64,000 nucleotides of DNA from Eriocheir sinensis. Taxonomy: Eukaryota; Arthropoda; Malacostraca; Decapoda; Varunidae. The notes below the pieces were generated by a model. The model saw only the letters and a list, made by a program, of their open reading frames with translations, searched no databases and was not told the origin of the DNA. How positions within the stretch are numbered: position 1 is the stretch's first letter; every line of letters begins with the position of its first letter. This document shows positions 43,819 to 55,370 of this stretch, in pieces. A program made the position numbers and the translations under genes. The stretch covers positions 21,087,240-21,151,239 of the forward strand of contig NC_066528.1 in assembly GCF_024679095.1 (NCBI RefSeq), read 5' to 3'.

Positions 43819-44499
43819 TGAGGAAGAAGGTCGGTTAGTGCGTTTTAGGTGGTCTAGGTGTGCAAGCTTTGTTTCCAAGGTAGTCAGGTGGCGGATCTTG
43901 ACCTTATTCCCCTTGTCGTAGGACAGTAAGCGGTATGGTCCCTCAAAGCGAGGTGCTAGTTTGTTTTTGGGTTCCTGAATTTTTAAATAGACAATGTCCC
44001 CTATGACCAATAATTTGTCGGTTGCTGATTTCCATTGTGACGCATTCATGGCAGCCTTGCTATCCTCGATGTTGGAGGTAACCCGTTTATAGATCTTCTG
44101 GAAGTCTGTCCCTCTGACTCGAACGTAGTCATCAAAATTATAGATGGGTGTGTCCTCTTTGAGGAGGAATGAGTATGGCAATCGATGGTCCTGGCCAAAA
44201 ATGACAAAGTGAGGTGTGTCACCTATTGATTTATGGAGAGATGAGTTAAGAGAAGCCATTACCTGAGGCATCCATTCGTGCCAAGTTACTGAGACATCAC
44301 CGACCAGAGAGCGAAGTGTCTGAATGATTTTTCGATTGTGTCGCTCGACCATGCCATTGGAAGCTGGATGATAAGCCATGGTATTTACCTTATCAACTTG
44401 GTATTCCCTGCAGATTGCCTCCAAGATTTTATTGTTAAATTCTGTGCCATTATCTGAGAGGAGGACTTTAGGGGTGTTATATTTACAAAAGACTTCATC
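43774..44499 (-). pseudogene. Ty3/gypsy-class pol remnant: integrase C-terminal half
   Basis: Continues the integrase in a second frame after a break near 44500. Visible are the second catalytic Asp (SDNGTEF) and the Glu in SNGMVERHN, spaced 35 residues apart as in the DD35E core, then a GPY/F module (RFEGPYRLLSYD) and HLDHLKR. About 15-20 residues beyond this the frame reads into the flanking dispersed repeat, so the 3' end of pol and everything after it is missing. The remnant cannot make a working integrase because of the frame break. Confidence 0.85.
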
Positions 44500-46066
44500 A
44501 ATGAGCTTTAGCCACAGTAGTTGCTTGCTTGTCCACTATGGGAACTAGAACCGAGAAACGACTGAAATGATCAATGGCAACCAATAGGTATTTGTGGCCT
44601 TCAGTAGTTTGGGGTAATTTCAATAGGTCAATAGCAATGGTATCCCATGGCTCTAAAGGTATGGGATAGCTTTTGATGGGGACTTGCTGAGTAATGGATC
44701 CATAATTTTCTGCACAAGTGTGGCAGTTGTTGATGTAATCAATGATGTCGAGCCGCATACGTGGCCAATAATATAACAAACGGGCTTGCATCAAAGCTCT
44801 ACTTTTTCCAGGATGTCCTGCATGAGGGGAAGAATGTATGTTATGCAAGATCATAGAGACTAGGCTTTCTGGTACGACGATTTGTGTAACTTCCCTATGC
44901 GGACCGTATTTAGTTGTGATGTATGTATTCCTGACGAGGATGCCGTCGTTGAGATCAAAGTCAGTTAAGGGTACAGGTAGCGTTGGCAAGGAATTGGGGT
45001 CGCCACTCTGCAGATAGTATAGGATGGGTTGACAGAAGTTATCTGTTTGTTGCGCTGCACGTATGGAATCATTCAAAGTTGGGTCATGAGTTCGACTTGG
45101 GTCATCAAAATGATCTACATCCATGTCCATTATCGCGCCGATATGTCTGGATAGGGCGTCCGCTACATGATTTACTGCTCCAGGGACATGAGCAAATGAG
45201 GGATTAAAGTCTTGGACAATGAGGCTCCATCGGGCCAATTTCCCCGTGAGGGTTTTAGTATTGAATAATTCCACCACGGCTGCGTGGTCGGTTCTGACAT
45301 GGATATTGTAGCCATAAATGATGTCACGAAAATGACGTAATGCCCACACGACCGCAAGGGCCTCAAGGTGGGTAGTACTGTAGTTTGATTCTGCTTTGTT
45401 GAGCGTGCGACTTGCATATGCTAGAGGTTGTAATTTATTTCTAACATCATATTGCATGAGAGCGGCTCCTAGGCCCTTGCCACAAGCGTCTGTGTACAGG
45501 AAAAAGTCTTTTGTGTGATCTGGGTAGGCCAGGACAGGCGGGGATGTTAGTGTTGTTCTAAGGTAATCAAAAGCTTCCTGATGTTCCGCCCCCCATGTAA
45601 ATGTGGAGTCTTTGCGCAAAAGTTGAGTGAGGGGTCTTGCAATGTGTGAATAGTCCTTGATAAAGGATCGATAGTACCCGGACAGTCCTAGGAAGGAGCG
45701 GACAGATTTCACGTCTGTTGGCACAGGATAGTTAAAAATAGCCTTGACCTTGTCAGGAGTCGTATGTACACCATTCTGATCTAGGACATGGCCTAAGTAT
45801 GTGATGCTTGGACGCAAAAAATGACATTTTGGGAATCGCAGAGTTAGACCTGCCTGGTAAAGGCGATTAAATACTTCTTGTAGTAAGGTAATGTGTGAGT
45901 CGACATCCTGTGACACTATGATGATGTCATCTATAAAGGCGAAAACCTGTTTGCCAAGGAGGCCATGCAAAACTTTGTTGACTAGCCTTTGGAACGTTAG
46001 TGGCGCACCACTAACTCCAAAGGGGAGTTTACGAAACTGCCAGTGACGACTGGGGTGAAAACACAC
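44498..46066 (-). pseudogene. Ty3/gypsy-class pol remnant: reverse transcriptase, RNase H, integrase N-terminal half
   Basis: 522 codons open on the minus strand. Reverse transcriptase starts in the middle of the domain (KLPFGVSGAPLTFQRL) and keeps the FIDD active-site motif at residues 44-47. RNase H follows (YTDACGKG at 191-198, then HLEALAVVWALRHF and VRTDH) and VADALSR at 301-307. The integrase has an H2C2 zinc-binding region (His 411-418, Cys 448 and 451) and the first catalytic Asp at about 480. A frameshift near 44500 separates it from the rest of the integrase. Protease, gag and the first part of reverse transcriptase are absent. The domain order RT-RH-IN places it in Ty3/gypsy. Confidence 0.9.
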
Positions 46067-46344
46067 AGAGATTCAATTGGGGAGTTTCTAACTAGACCCA
46101 GCTCACAAGGATAATTACTGGTAGGCAAAAAGACGTACTGGTAAGCAGGGCAAAGGTACATCTGGAATCGGGTGATATGGCAATCATGAAAGTCAGCTGG
46201 AAAAGCAATGTGCATGAAATCTGATGAAACCAAGAGAGTGGTATGAGATGTGGATAGTTGGTAGATGGAAGAATTGACAACTGTAGGGAATGGATGAATG
46301 TGATAGATAGTGAACATATCTGGCGACCTAAAGGGTATATACAC
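46063..46344 (-). pseudogene. envelope-like fragment fused upstream of the RT remnant
   Basis: About 94 codons that look like the ectodomain region of the envelope/fusion proteins found in insect errantiviruses (words such as TIYHIHPFP, LLVSSDFMHIAF, MYLCPAYQY, SNYPCELGLV; three Cys in typical spacing). The frame meets a stop just upstream and reads out of frame into reverse transcriptase near 46060. Errantiviruses carry env after pol, so this position is abnormal and implies rearrangement. Assignment rests on pattern memory only. Both ends are truncated and it is not functional. Confidence 0.5.
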
Positions 46345-47037
46345 CTATATATCCATATACAACCAATTTTTTTTGTTTCCATATTTTCACTTAACTAAAC
46401 CATGTATGTATAACCATACCATTTCCTACATGATCATGATAATATTTTCTATTATATATTATTTCTCATATTACATTTAGTTAATAGCTCATTCTCCCGG
46501 GAGTTTAGATATTAGGAATTTTTTTTGTGCACTTGTCTTTCTTTATTTATACACCATTACTCTTGGTAATGTAACCATGTGCCAATTGTTTAACTTACAT
46601 TTAACTGCTATTTGTCCCTTATGGGCTTATAATCCTGTAACCCATTCATTATTTTTTTCCCATTCCCTTATACTGTGTACTTCCTTTCTCGTCTTCATAC
46701 TTTCTATACCTCATTCGGCCCGGCCATCCTTGTACATAGAGTTTTACTTTCATCGTGGCGTGGGCGCCACACTAGCCTGACCGAGCATTGTAAACATGTA
46801 AATATTAATCCTAAATATCTATCCGTTTCCACTTCTTCTCCCTCTATCTGTATAAATCCTTTTGTGACTAGGCAACCTCATGAACGAAAGATGACGCACA
46901 TAGCTTGTGCGGCTGCCGAGAGCAGTCATCATTTCGTCTCGATAGAGTTCACATCACACGCTCCGTGTAAGCCACAAAACCAGTAAAAAGACAATTTAAG
47001 CAAAGACTTTAACTCCAAACCTGCTAAACTTATAATT
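46345..47037 (-). other. possible leader, primer-binding site and LTR of the gypsy-class remnant
   Basis: On the minus strand TGGCGCCCA (46769-46761) matches a common tRNA-Lys-type primer-binding site. If real, the 5' LTR would be about 46770-47037, followed by an AT-rich leader to 46345. The outer edge is where the dispersed repeat resumes (GCATCGCTGATCTC at about 47040). I see no second LTR in the window to confirm this. Confidence 0.3.
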
Positions 47038-47552
47038 AGAGCATCGCTGATCTCTTTTTTAGCACTTGGATATAGTTAATGAGAGAGGCGAAAGTGTAGC
47101 TTGACCCTTCTTCTGTGCCATGAACCTAATAAAACACTCATTAGAACATCGCTGATCTCTTTTTAACATTTGGAAATAGTTAATGAGAGAGGTGGGAGCA
47201 TCTCTGAACACCAACTTCTGTCTCACTCATCCTGGATAATCACAAACTCATGTAGACTCAGAAAATGTAACCTTCATCAGACTAACAACAGAGTTTCTTC
47301 CAGGCAGCCAGATGGTCGATGCTGTGAAGAGGAGGAAGATGACTGCAGGAGGCGGTGTGTGTGTGTTGGGGAAGGAGACGACGGCACCAACCTCACACAC
47401 AGCGGGTTAAGGTACCGACTGATTTATTTCGTTGCAATCAAAACTTTTTCATATGGATTATTATGGGTAGAGGTCTCATAGTGCTGTTGGACATGAATTC
47501 ATTTAGCGTGAAGTCTTCTGCAAGTGTAAACCTTTCTAATTACAGACATATT
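47038..47552. repeat. dispersed repeat copies and exon-like segment
   Basis: 47040-47200 holds almost two units of the ATCGCTGATCTCTTTTTTAGC repeat. TTTCTTCCAG near 47303 is followed by about 100 bp and a weak donor near 47408. The frames differ and none is convincing. Confidence 0.4.
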
Positions 47553-47777
47553 TTAACCTGGTAGCAGCGACGGGCCAAATTTGTGGCTTTACCGTGTAGC
47601 AGCGACGGGCCAAATTTGTGCCATGATTTAAACCCCCCAAAATAGATGATACATAATCTGATCACAAATACTTTGATATATATATTATGAAATGGTTTGT
47701 GTGAGGGGTGATTTTTTCTCATTTTTCTCGCTTAGAGGGACCATTAAGAAACATGATCCCCGCTGCTACTGGGTTAA
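47553..47777 (-). mobile_element. MITE family M1, copy 5 (inverted)
   Basis: Starts TTAACCTGGTAGCAGCGACG and ends GCTGCTACTGGGTTAA, with one extra 35-bp unit at the 47560-47610 side. Confidence 0.8.
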
Positions 47778-48310
47778 GATTAACATAACATTTTGGCGCC
47801 CAAGCTTGCATATATTTGACTAGGCTTTCATGGGACTCCTGTGCCTTTCCATGGGTAGCTTTAAGACCCTGGTGGCAGTTTGACCCTTTTCAGTTTGCAG
47901 AAAATGTAAACCTTTCTCTGATTAACAAATTTTGGGGCATACTTAAATAAACCATTTCAGCACTTAAGCTCACATATTTGACAAGGGATTTCTGTGTCTT
48001 TCCACGGGTAGCTTTAAGACCTTGGTGGCAGTTTGACCCTTTTCAGTTTGCAGAAAATGTAAACCTTTCTCTGATTAACAAATTTTGGGGCATACTTAAA
48101 TAAACCATTTCAGCACTTAAGCTCACATATTTGACAAGGGATTTCTGTGTCTTTCCACGGGTAGTTTTAAGACCCTGGTGGTTGAGGTAGACGACCCTTC
48201 TTTTGTACCATGAACGTAGAAAACACATTCACTGGAACTCAGTTGATCTCCTTTTTGGTGTTTTTGAAATAGTTGATGTGGAAGCGACTGACAGTACCAT
48301 TTTTTCCAGG
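47778..48310. repeat. dispersed repeat, three tandem copies
   Basis: Units share GGGTAGCTTTAAGACC, TGGCAGTTTGACCCTTTTCA, GTAAACCTTTCTCTGATTAA and TTTGGGGCATACTTAAATAA. Two copies (about 47880-48010 and 48020-48160) are almost identical. The block ends in TTTTTTCCAG. Confidence 0.7.
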
Positions 48311-48560
48311 CCTGCAAGAGAGCCTAGTCAATGAAGAGGAAAAGAAGACAAGAATAAAGAATAAAGAAGACAAGAAGAAAGAAGGAAGAAGAGGCAAAAG
48401 AGGAGGAGGGGATTTTTTTTCTGTCTATACCTGAAGTGTCATGAATTTACTAAGGGTGTATTTAAGTCTGATATAACGCGGTGCATTTAAATAAGGTATA
48501 TTTAACGGTACCAGTGTGTAGCCTACTTTTGCCTGGAGTTGGAGACGGTAAAATGCTCTC
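48311..48560 (+). other. purine-rich segment with two AATAAA
   Basis: Follows an acceptor-like TTTTTTCCAG and has AATAAA at 48353-48358 and 48360-48365. It could be a terminal exon of a non-coding transcript; evidence is thin. Confidence 0.25.
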
Positions 48561-49005
48561 CGACTCCTTTATTGTGGTGCTGTGTGGTTTGTTTACTGTG
48601 GTGCGATGTGGGTCATTTACTGTGGTGCGGTGTGGTTTGTTAATTAAGGTGAGGTATGGTTCGTTTATTGTAGTGCGGTATGGTTCGTTTACTGTGGTGC
48701 GGTGCGGCTCGTTAATTAAGGTGAGGTGTGGTTCATTTATTGTGGTGCGGTGTGGTTCGTTAATTAAGGTGAGGTATGGTTCGTTTATTGTAGTGCGGTA
48801 TGGTTCGTTTACTGTGGTGCGGTGCGGCTCGTTAATTAAGGTGAGGTGTGGTTCATTTATTGTGGTGCGGTGTGGTTTGTTAATTAAGGTGAGGTATGGT
48901 TCGTTTATTGTAGTGCGGTATGGTTCGTTTACTGTGGTGCGGTGCGGCTCGTTAATTAAGGTGAGGTGTGGTTCATTTATTGTGGTGCGATGTGGCGTTG
49001 CGGGC
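48561..49005. repeat. 30-bp repeat in a 120-bp higher-order array
   Basis: Thirty-base units (GTGCGGTATGGTTCGTTTAC and relatives) are grouped by four. Blocks from 48661, 48781 and 48901 repeat each other essentially without change at exactly 120 bp, indicating recent amplification. Both strands stay open, giving 10-residue periodic frames (such as TTINEPHRTT on the minus strand). I do not call a gene, because openness on both strands follows from the repeat. Confidence 0.85.
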
Positions 49006-49818
49006 TTTACTTTCCCTACCACTGCACCAGACAAGGGTAAGGGGGAGGGGGTGGAGTCAAATTTTTTTATATCCGCCTCCACACCAGTGTTAGAGTGTAA
49101 GAGTATTGATGGAATATATTTAGGTGCTGGGTGATACTGTGGTGCTCTCGTCGCGGCAACCCATTCTGCTTCTGCATAACCCATACTGCTGCATGACGCA
49201 TAGCAACCTGTGTTTTTTTCCGCTGTTGCAACGACCCGTTCTGCATGACGCATAGCAACTCGTGTTTTTTCCGCTGTTGCAACGACCCATACTGCTGCAT
49301 GACGCATAGCAACTCGGCAGTCACTAGAGATAAAATTCGCCTGTGCCACTTCTGTCGCATAAACCCGCCGCGTTGCCAACTTGGCAACAACCCAACTAAT
49401 GAATTTTCTGATCAAAGATCAAAGAGAGGATTAGGCCTTCAGGGGACACCTCTTAAATAAAAACGCGCCTGGGACTTTTACCTCAGAGGTGGTGTGGAAA
49501 ATAAGTCCAATCACGAAAATAAGTATCTTATACTCCATGAAAGTGTCTCAGTCTTATGAGAACACAAAGGTTGAGAGGGCTCAAACATTCTGTTGTTTCC
49601 TGCATATGCTCCCATGTTAGCAGTAAGGGTACTAATTTCTGATCTCTGTACAAAACAACCAAATAATAAGGAAAAGAAAGTTGAATAAAATGTTTGCCTG
49701 CACTCTCCGTCAGCAGCGTAGACGTAACAAGGGTTGAAAAAATGAGTTATTTATTACAGCCGCTGGCCAACGCCTTGACCCCAGAGGCTTTGTGTTTGTC
49801 TCCGCGTCCTCCGCACTG
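49006..49818. other. spacer with a ~65-bp repeat
   Basis: 49170-49320 has three copies of ACTGCTGCATGACGCATAGC plus TTCCGCTGTTGCAACGACCC. The remainder is non-repetitive with no gene seen. Confidence 0.5.
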
Positions 49819-50072
49819 GCGCAGGCGAGTGTTTATAGTGGCGCCATCTTGCATTGGCTCATGCTGCCCCCCGGAACTCGTACTTGATTCGCTTGGACGG
49901 CTTCCTCTAGAGTCCGGGTTGATGGGTGGTCTTCAGGACAGCATGTGGGTAGTTTTAAGCCACTTGGCGGTGACCGAAAAATCCGAGTGGTAGCGTGAGG
50001 ATTCGAACCCGCGTCGTCCATCACGCGGCGAATGTGGGTCCAGTACGCTATCACTTCGGCCACCGCCTACCC
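49819..50072 (-). mobile_element. SINE family S2, near full-length
   Basis: Read on the minus strand, the head is GGTGGCCGAAGTGATAGCGT (box A), a short hairpin CGCG...CGCG, and GGGTTCGAATCC (box B). The body follows with ACTACCCACATGCTGTCC and CACTATAAACACTCGCC. The extra hairpin before box B suggests a long-variable-arm tRNA ancestor (Leu or Ser type), which I cannot settle. Confidence 0.8.
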
Positions 50073-50263
50073 ATATGTTGTGTCATTGAGGGAGTGTTTG
50101 GGTCTATCATTTTTTTGTTTTGGATGCCCCTTTATGGATCTAAATAATGACATCCACCTTAAAATAAATGTATGTGTCTGTGGTCATCCCAAAGCTGAAG
50201 GTTGGCATCTACTCCACTGGTTTTCATATGTTTTCTCGGACAGTTCAGATTATTAGCAAATGT

Positions 50264-50612
50264 TTTTACCCGTCCGCTGTGATTGGCACGGATTTCGCCT
50301 TCACTGGTAGCCTGGTAACATGTACTCCCAGATCATTCTTTGTCTCTGGTGGATAGTGGAGTGCTTCCCATGTGGTATTGGTGTGCTGGATATCCCTTCA
50401 CTGGTAGCCTGGTAACATATGTACTCCCAGATCATTCTTTGTCTCTGTGGTGGATAGTGGAGTGCTTCCCATGTGGTACTGGTGTGCTGGATATCCCCTC
50501 CCAAGGTGCAGGACTATATATTTTTCTTCATTGAATTGTAGCAGCCACTTTTTGCTCCACTCCTGTAGCTTGGTGATGTCTTCTTGTAGGAAATCCACAG
50601 TGAAGGGTTTAA
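50264..50612 (+). mobile_element. MITE-like family M2, copy 4
   Basis: Left end ACCCGTCCGCTGTGATTGGC (the TTAA is degraded to TTTTT); right end CACAGTGAAGGGTTTAA. Only two 99-bp units. The right part again reads WSKKWLLQFNEEK on the minus strand. Confidence 0.65.
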
Positions 50613-51375
50613 GCAAGTGAGATTTTACCCTCCCATGACCAGTGTACAGAAGGGACCCTGTAGTTGTTTGAAGGAATATTACCGGATTGATTAACTAGAT
50701 GGTACATATTAGATTAGGGCAAAATATGAGAATGGGGGCAGGAGACTGGCTTCAACTAGAGGGTATAATATAGATTGACCTTGTATTTGTTTGAAGGAAT
50801 ATTACTGGACTTGGGAGAGAGGGTGGAGGGAGGAGGAGAAATATTGATAATAGACGATAATGGGAAAGTGATATAGTGATGATGGTGGTCAATGTATTAG
50901 TGATCCTTTATATGGTGATGAAGGGAATGGTGATGGGAAGGTGATAGGTACTGGTGATGATGGTAATGGTGATGTTATAGTGACGGAGGGATACTTGAAA
51001 TGAGGCAGTGATGGTGATGCGTTATAATGATGGAGGGAGGGATGTGGCAGGTGGCTGGATGAGAGGTGAAGGGGGAAGGGGAGGTGAGGGGAAGAGGAGG
51101 AAGCGTGGGGGGTGAATGGGGAGAGGGAGGGAATGGGTAAGAAGGGAGAAGGGAGGGGATGGGGGAGGAGATGAATACATAGGAAGAACAGACACCAGAA
51201 GACCTATCAGTCTATGGCGAGGGTGTCTGTATACTACCGGTACCACTAGTAATCTACGTGTGGTTGGACAGGACAGAAAAGATGAAAGGGTGAGAGGTGG
51301 AGAGGGGAAATGAGAGGGGTTGAGGGGTGCGAGGGCTGGCTGGGCTCTTCCCATTGTGTGGCCCCTCTTGACAGG

Positions 51376-51378
<3 letters not shown>
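50613..51378. other. no gene; degenerate GATGG/GGGAGG repeats
   Basis: 50780-51020 is a loose repeat of GGTGATGATGGTAATGGTGA type. 51030-51350 is A/G-rich. Nothing coding. Confidence 0.5.
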
Positions 51379-51458
<80 letters not shown>

Positions 51459-51835
51459 TTATCTATTAAATCATTGCAATTTTTTTTTTCAATCCATCTT
51501 ATTCTTCCTTTTCTTTTCTTTCTCATTCTTCTATTTATTTATTTATATTTGGGTCAAGCCTTTGGTCACCTCAATTACTCGATCGTTCATACGGAATTAA
51601 AAAGGATTTGATCGGACACACCTGGCCACGAGAGAGAGAGAGAGAGAGTAATCCCCTCTCCGTTGCACTTGTCGGGGTCAAGCCTTTGGTCACCTCATTT
51701 ACTCGATCGTTCATACGGAATTAAAAAGGATTTGATCGGACACACCTGGCCACGAGAGAGAGAGAGAGAGAGATTGACAGCCTAGGAAAACACACACACA
51801 CACACTACCACACACACACACACACACACCTTCCC
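51379..51835. repeat. (GT)n, a ~125-bp tandem duplication with (GA)n, and (CA)n
   Basis: GT run at 51379-51452. GGGTCAAGCCTTTGGTCACC through CACCTGGCCACGAGAGAG occurs at 51550-51648 and 51674-51772. CA runs at 51790-51830. Confidence 0.8.
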
Positions 51836-52239
51836 GTTACCTACCTCTCCTTCCTTCCCTCCCCCTCCCCCTCTTCCTTTCCTCCTCTCCTTCCTCCCTA
51901 ACCCCCTCCTCCTCTGAGTAAGCAATATATGACTAACGAATGATTATGGCATTGGCTAATCACCTCCCCCCCCTTCCACGTCACGTCACGTGGGTTCAGG
52001 GGTTAGATATGAGGCGTTTAAGGGATAAGTTCACCAGCGATCGACGGCAACTTCCTGGAAAAAGTCCTGTTCACTCTTCTGTCAATCTTCGGAAAAAAAA
52101 AAAAAAAAAAAAAAGGAGCCCCGGTAAGTGCTGCCCCCTGTGAGCAAACACGCCTGGTATGCCATTCATTCAGCAGGGGACGAGGTGAGAATTCAAAGAC
52201 CAAGTCGTGTTTTTTCGCCGTGCATTCAGGCTAATTTCG
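51836..52239. other. no recognisable feature
   Basis: Pyrimidine-rich at 51840-51915 and an A run at 52093-52114, possibly an old retroelement tail. No gene. Confidence 0.4.
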
Positions 52240-53499
52240 GGCTATTTCTGGGCGTTCGGGGCGTGGTACATTGCTTTTCCTGTAGCCACAAGGAACGTAG
52301 AGGTATAGGACGGTACGTGGAGGTGTTTCCATAGCCACAGACAGTACATAAAGCGATAATTCAACGTCTATATTGCCTACTCTCAGCCGCCAAGAAGTCC
52401 CTCCCAGCGTACCCCGTGAACTCCCGTACGTGTGCTTGGGCGGTGTGTGGGCGTTTTGGGTGTGATACATTAGATTTCTAGCACTAATGAGGAAGCTGTA
52501 GGTATAATATTGTACGTGGAGGTCTTCTCATGGCCATAAACAGCTCATAAAGGGGTAAATTAGCGTATATACAGCCTCCCCTCCCGCCAGAAGCCCCGCC
52601 CAGCGGACCCTGTGAACTCCCGTGTGTTTGAGCTGTGTGTGGGCGTTTGGGCGTGATACATTAGTTTTCCATCACAGTTAAGGAAGCTGCAGGTATAATA
52701 TTGTACGTGGAGGTCTTCCCATCGCCATAGACAGCTCATAAAAGGATAAATCAGCGTAAATACAGCCTCCCCTCCCCGCCGCAGTCCTCACAAATGTTAT
52801 TTATAGGGGTTGAACTCCTGCTCTTCCTTATATATGAACCCTTGCCTATATCCTGGCCCTGGCTAGAGAGATATTTATAGTGTCATAATCTTGGGTATAG
52901 CTTTGATATGATTCAGTCCTCGATATATGTTTCCTTACCGGCTGCCTCCCCTCACGTATATCTTTTATAGGGGTTAAATTCCTGTTCATCCATACCTAAA
53001 TGATTGACCTATGCTTATATCCAATGGCCCTGGAGCTACTGGTTAAATACTAGTGGACTGGATAAACTGTATATGGCTGGGAGGTCACGCTAATTAAGAA
53101 GCTGGAAAAAGGGGAAATGACTCAAGGATTAACGAGTACAGTTTTCTTTATAAATTGAGTCCAAGCAGGGGATAGTGTCAGCTGGGTGGCTTAATTAAAC
53201 TGGAGGGTCTGATATGAATGCTATGAATTTGGACATGTTAAAATTTGCATATCTTTCAATGGAACCATATACCTATTACCTGTGAGGGTCAAGCAGTACA
53301 GTTTCCCATACAAGTTAGGTTACAGAATATATATAATAGCTTTGTATGATTAACTTGCGGACAAAACAAGGTCACAGTAACAAAGGAATATCTCTCCAGG
53401 GTCAAGAAGTACAGTTTCCCATGCAAGTTAGGTTACAAGATGGTGCCAACTTGAAGGTATGATAGAAAAGCTAGGAGTTTTGAACCTGATAAAAAATGT
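52240..53499. repeat. ~190-bp tandem repeats, then degenerate repeats
   Basis: 52240-52800 has three units sharing TACGTGGAGGTCTTC, AGCTCATAAAGGGGTAAAT and GGCGTTTGGGCGTGATACAT. 52790-53060 has two loose copies around TTTATAGGGGTTGAACTCCTG, and 53280-53450 two around AAGTACAGTTTCCCATGCAA. Confidence 0.65.
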
Positions 53500-53737
53500 C
53501 TTCAATCTTATTCAATCTGATCTTCCTTCATCTGTATTTCCTCCTGCCTACGACTTAAACTCTTTCAAGAGGAGGGTATCAGGACACCTCTCCTCCCGAA
53601 ACTGACCTATCTTTCGGCCACCTCTTTGGATTCTTTTTAGGAGCAGTGAGTAGCGGGCTTTTTTTTTTATTAATGTTTGCTTTTTGTGTGCCCTTGAACT
53701 GTCTCCTTTGCTGTAAAAAAAAAAAAAAAAAAATGTC
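53500..53737 (+). mobile_element. 5'-truncated LINE 3' end with coding tail and poly(A)
   Basis: An open stretch (LPSSVFPPAYDLNSFKRRV, then SGHLSSRN and stop near 53607) has the usual C-terminal form of CR1/Jockey-type reverse-transcriptase proteins. It is followed by a 3' UTR nearly identical to 6458-6604 and an A run of about 18 at 53717-53734. The 5' part is absent. Confidence 0.75.
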
Positions 53738-54094
53738 TGAAGGGTAAAAAGATCAGTCTCCCGTACAGAAGTGGATGAGTGGAATGGTCAAGAAAGGGGA
53801 GGTGTGGAGTGCCCGGCTAATGATTGAAGGGGAATTTAGGTAGATATAGACAAGGAAACGGAACTCCCAGCTTAATTCACCCCTTGGAGACTGGAATAGC
53901 TTAATATTTGTGGGGGTCTAACCTAACTCCCAGCTTAACTCAGCCCTTGGAAACTGCAAATAGCTTAAATTCATGTGAGGATCTAACCTAACTCCCAGCT
54001 TAACTCAGCCCTTGGAAACTGGAAATAGCTTAAATTCATGTGAGGATCTAACCTAACTCCCAGCTTAACTCAGCCCTTGGAAATAAGTGATTCT
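53738..54094. repeat. ~62-bp tandem repeat, four copies
   Basis: 53860-54085 repeats CTAACCTAACTCCCAGCTTA plus ACTCAGCCCTTGGAAACTGG and AATAGCTTAAATTCATGTGA. The first part is non-repetitive. Confidence 0.75.
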
Positions 54095-54345
54095 ACATTA
54101 ATCCGATGGCTCCAAAACGTTGCATTTCAACTCTAGTTAATATATTGAGCAGAAGGAAGTGACGGCCGAGCTTGTTTTTAAAGGAAATCAATCGTGTGAC
54201 CACTGAAGGAAGGCAGGGAGCTTATTCCATTCTCGCACTACAACGTTGATGAAGAAAAATTTGGTTCAGTCTGAATTTGCTTGTCTACATTTGAGTTTTA
54301 CGCCTTAATTTGTTCCTCGTACGCAAAGTGTCATCGATCATAAAC
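54095..54345 (-). mobile_element. LINE 3' end, inverted copy
   Basis: On the minus strand broken frames read FFINVVVREWNKLPA and SFKNKLGRHFLLLN, a standard reverse-transcriptase C-terminal signature, ending at TAGAGTTGAAATGCAACG. Stops and frameshifts show decay. Its 3' end is repeated in the opposite direction at 55215-55370. Confidence 0.7.
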
Positions 54346-54379
54346 AATATTGATCTGTCTACATTCGTGAAACATATGG

Positions 54380-55210
<831 letters not shown>

Positions 55211-55214
55211 ATAT

Positions 55215-55370
55215 ATCCTTCAACTTAATATCAACTAGAGTAGAAATGCAACGTTTTGGAGTCTTCTGATTAATGTAAAATCACTTAGGTTTAAGGACAG
55301 ACCACCAAGTCTGGACCATGGGGTCTATGTGGTCTGATTTTCTATGTAAATCTATGTAAAGGTTGGAACA
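55215..55370 (+). mobile_element. LINE 3' end, direct copy
   Basis: CTAGAGTAGAAATGCAACG and TTAATGTAAAATCACTTAGG match the reverse complement of 54085-54150. It continues to a tail with two CTATGTAAAT units near 55345-55368. Confidence 0.65.

Noticed and set aside
48462..49415. 317-codon minus-strand frame with TTINEPHRTT-type repeats
   Set aside because: Falls on the 30/120-bp array; the opposite strand is open as well, and there is no start or splice context.
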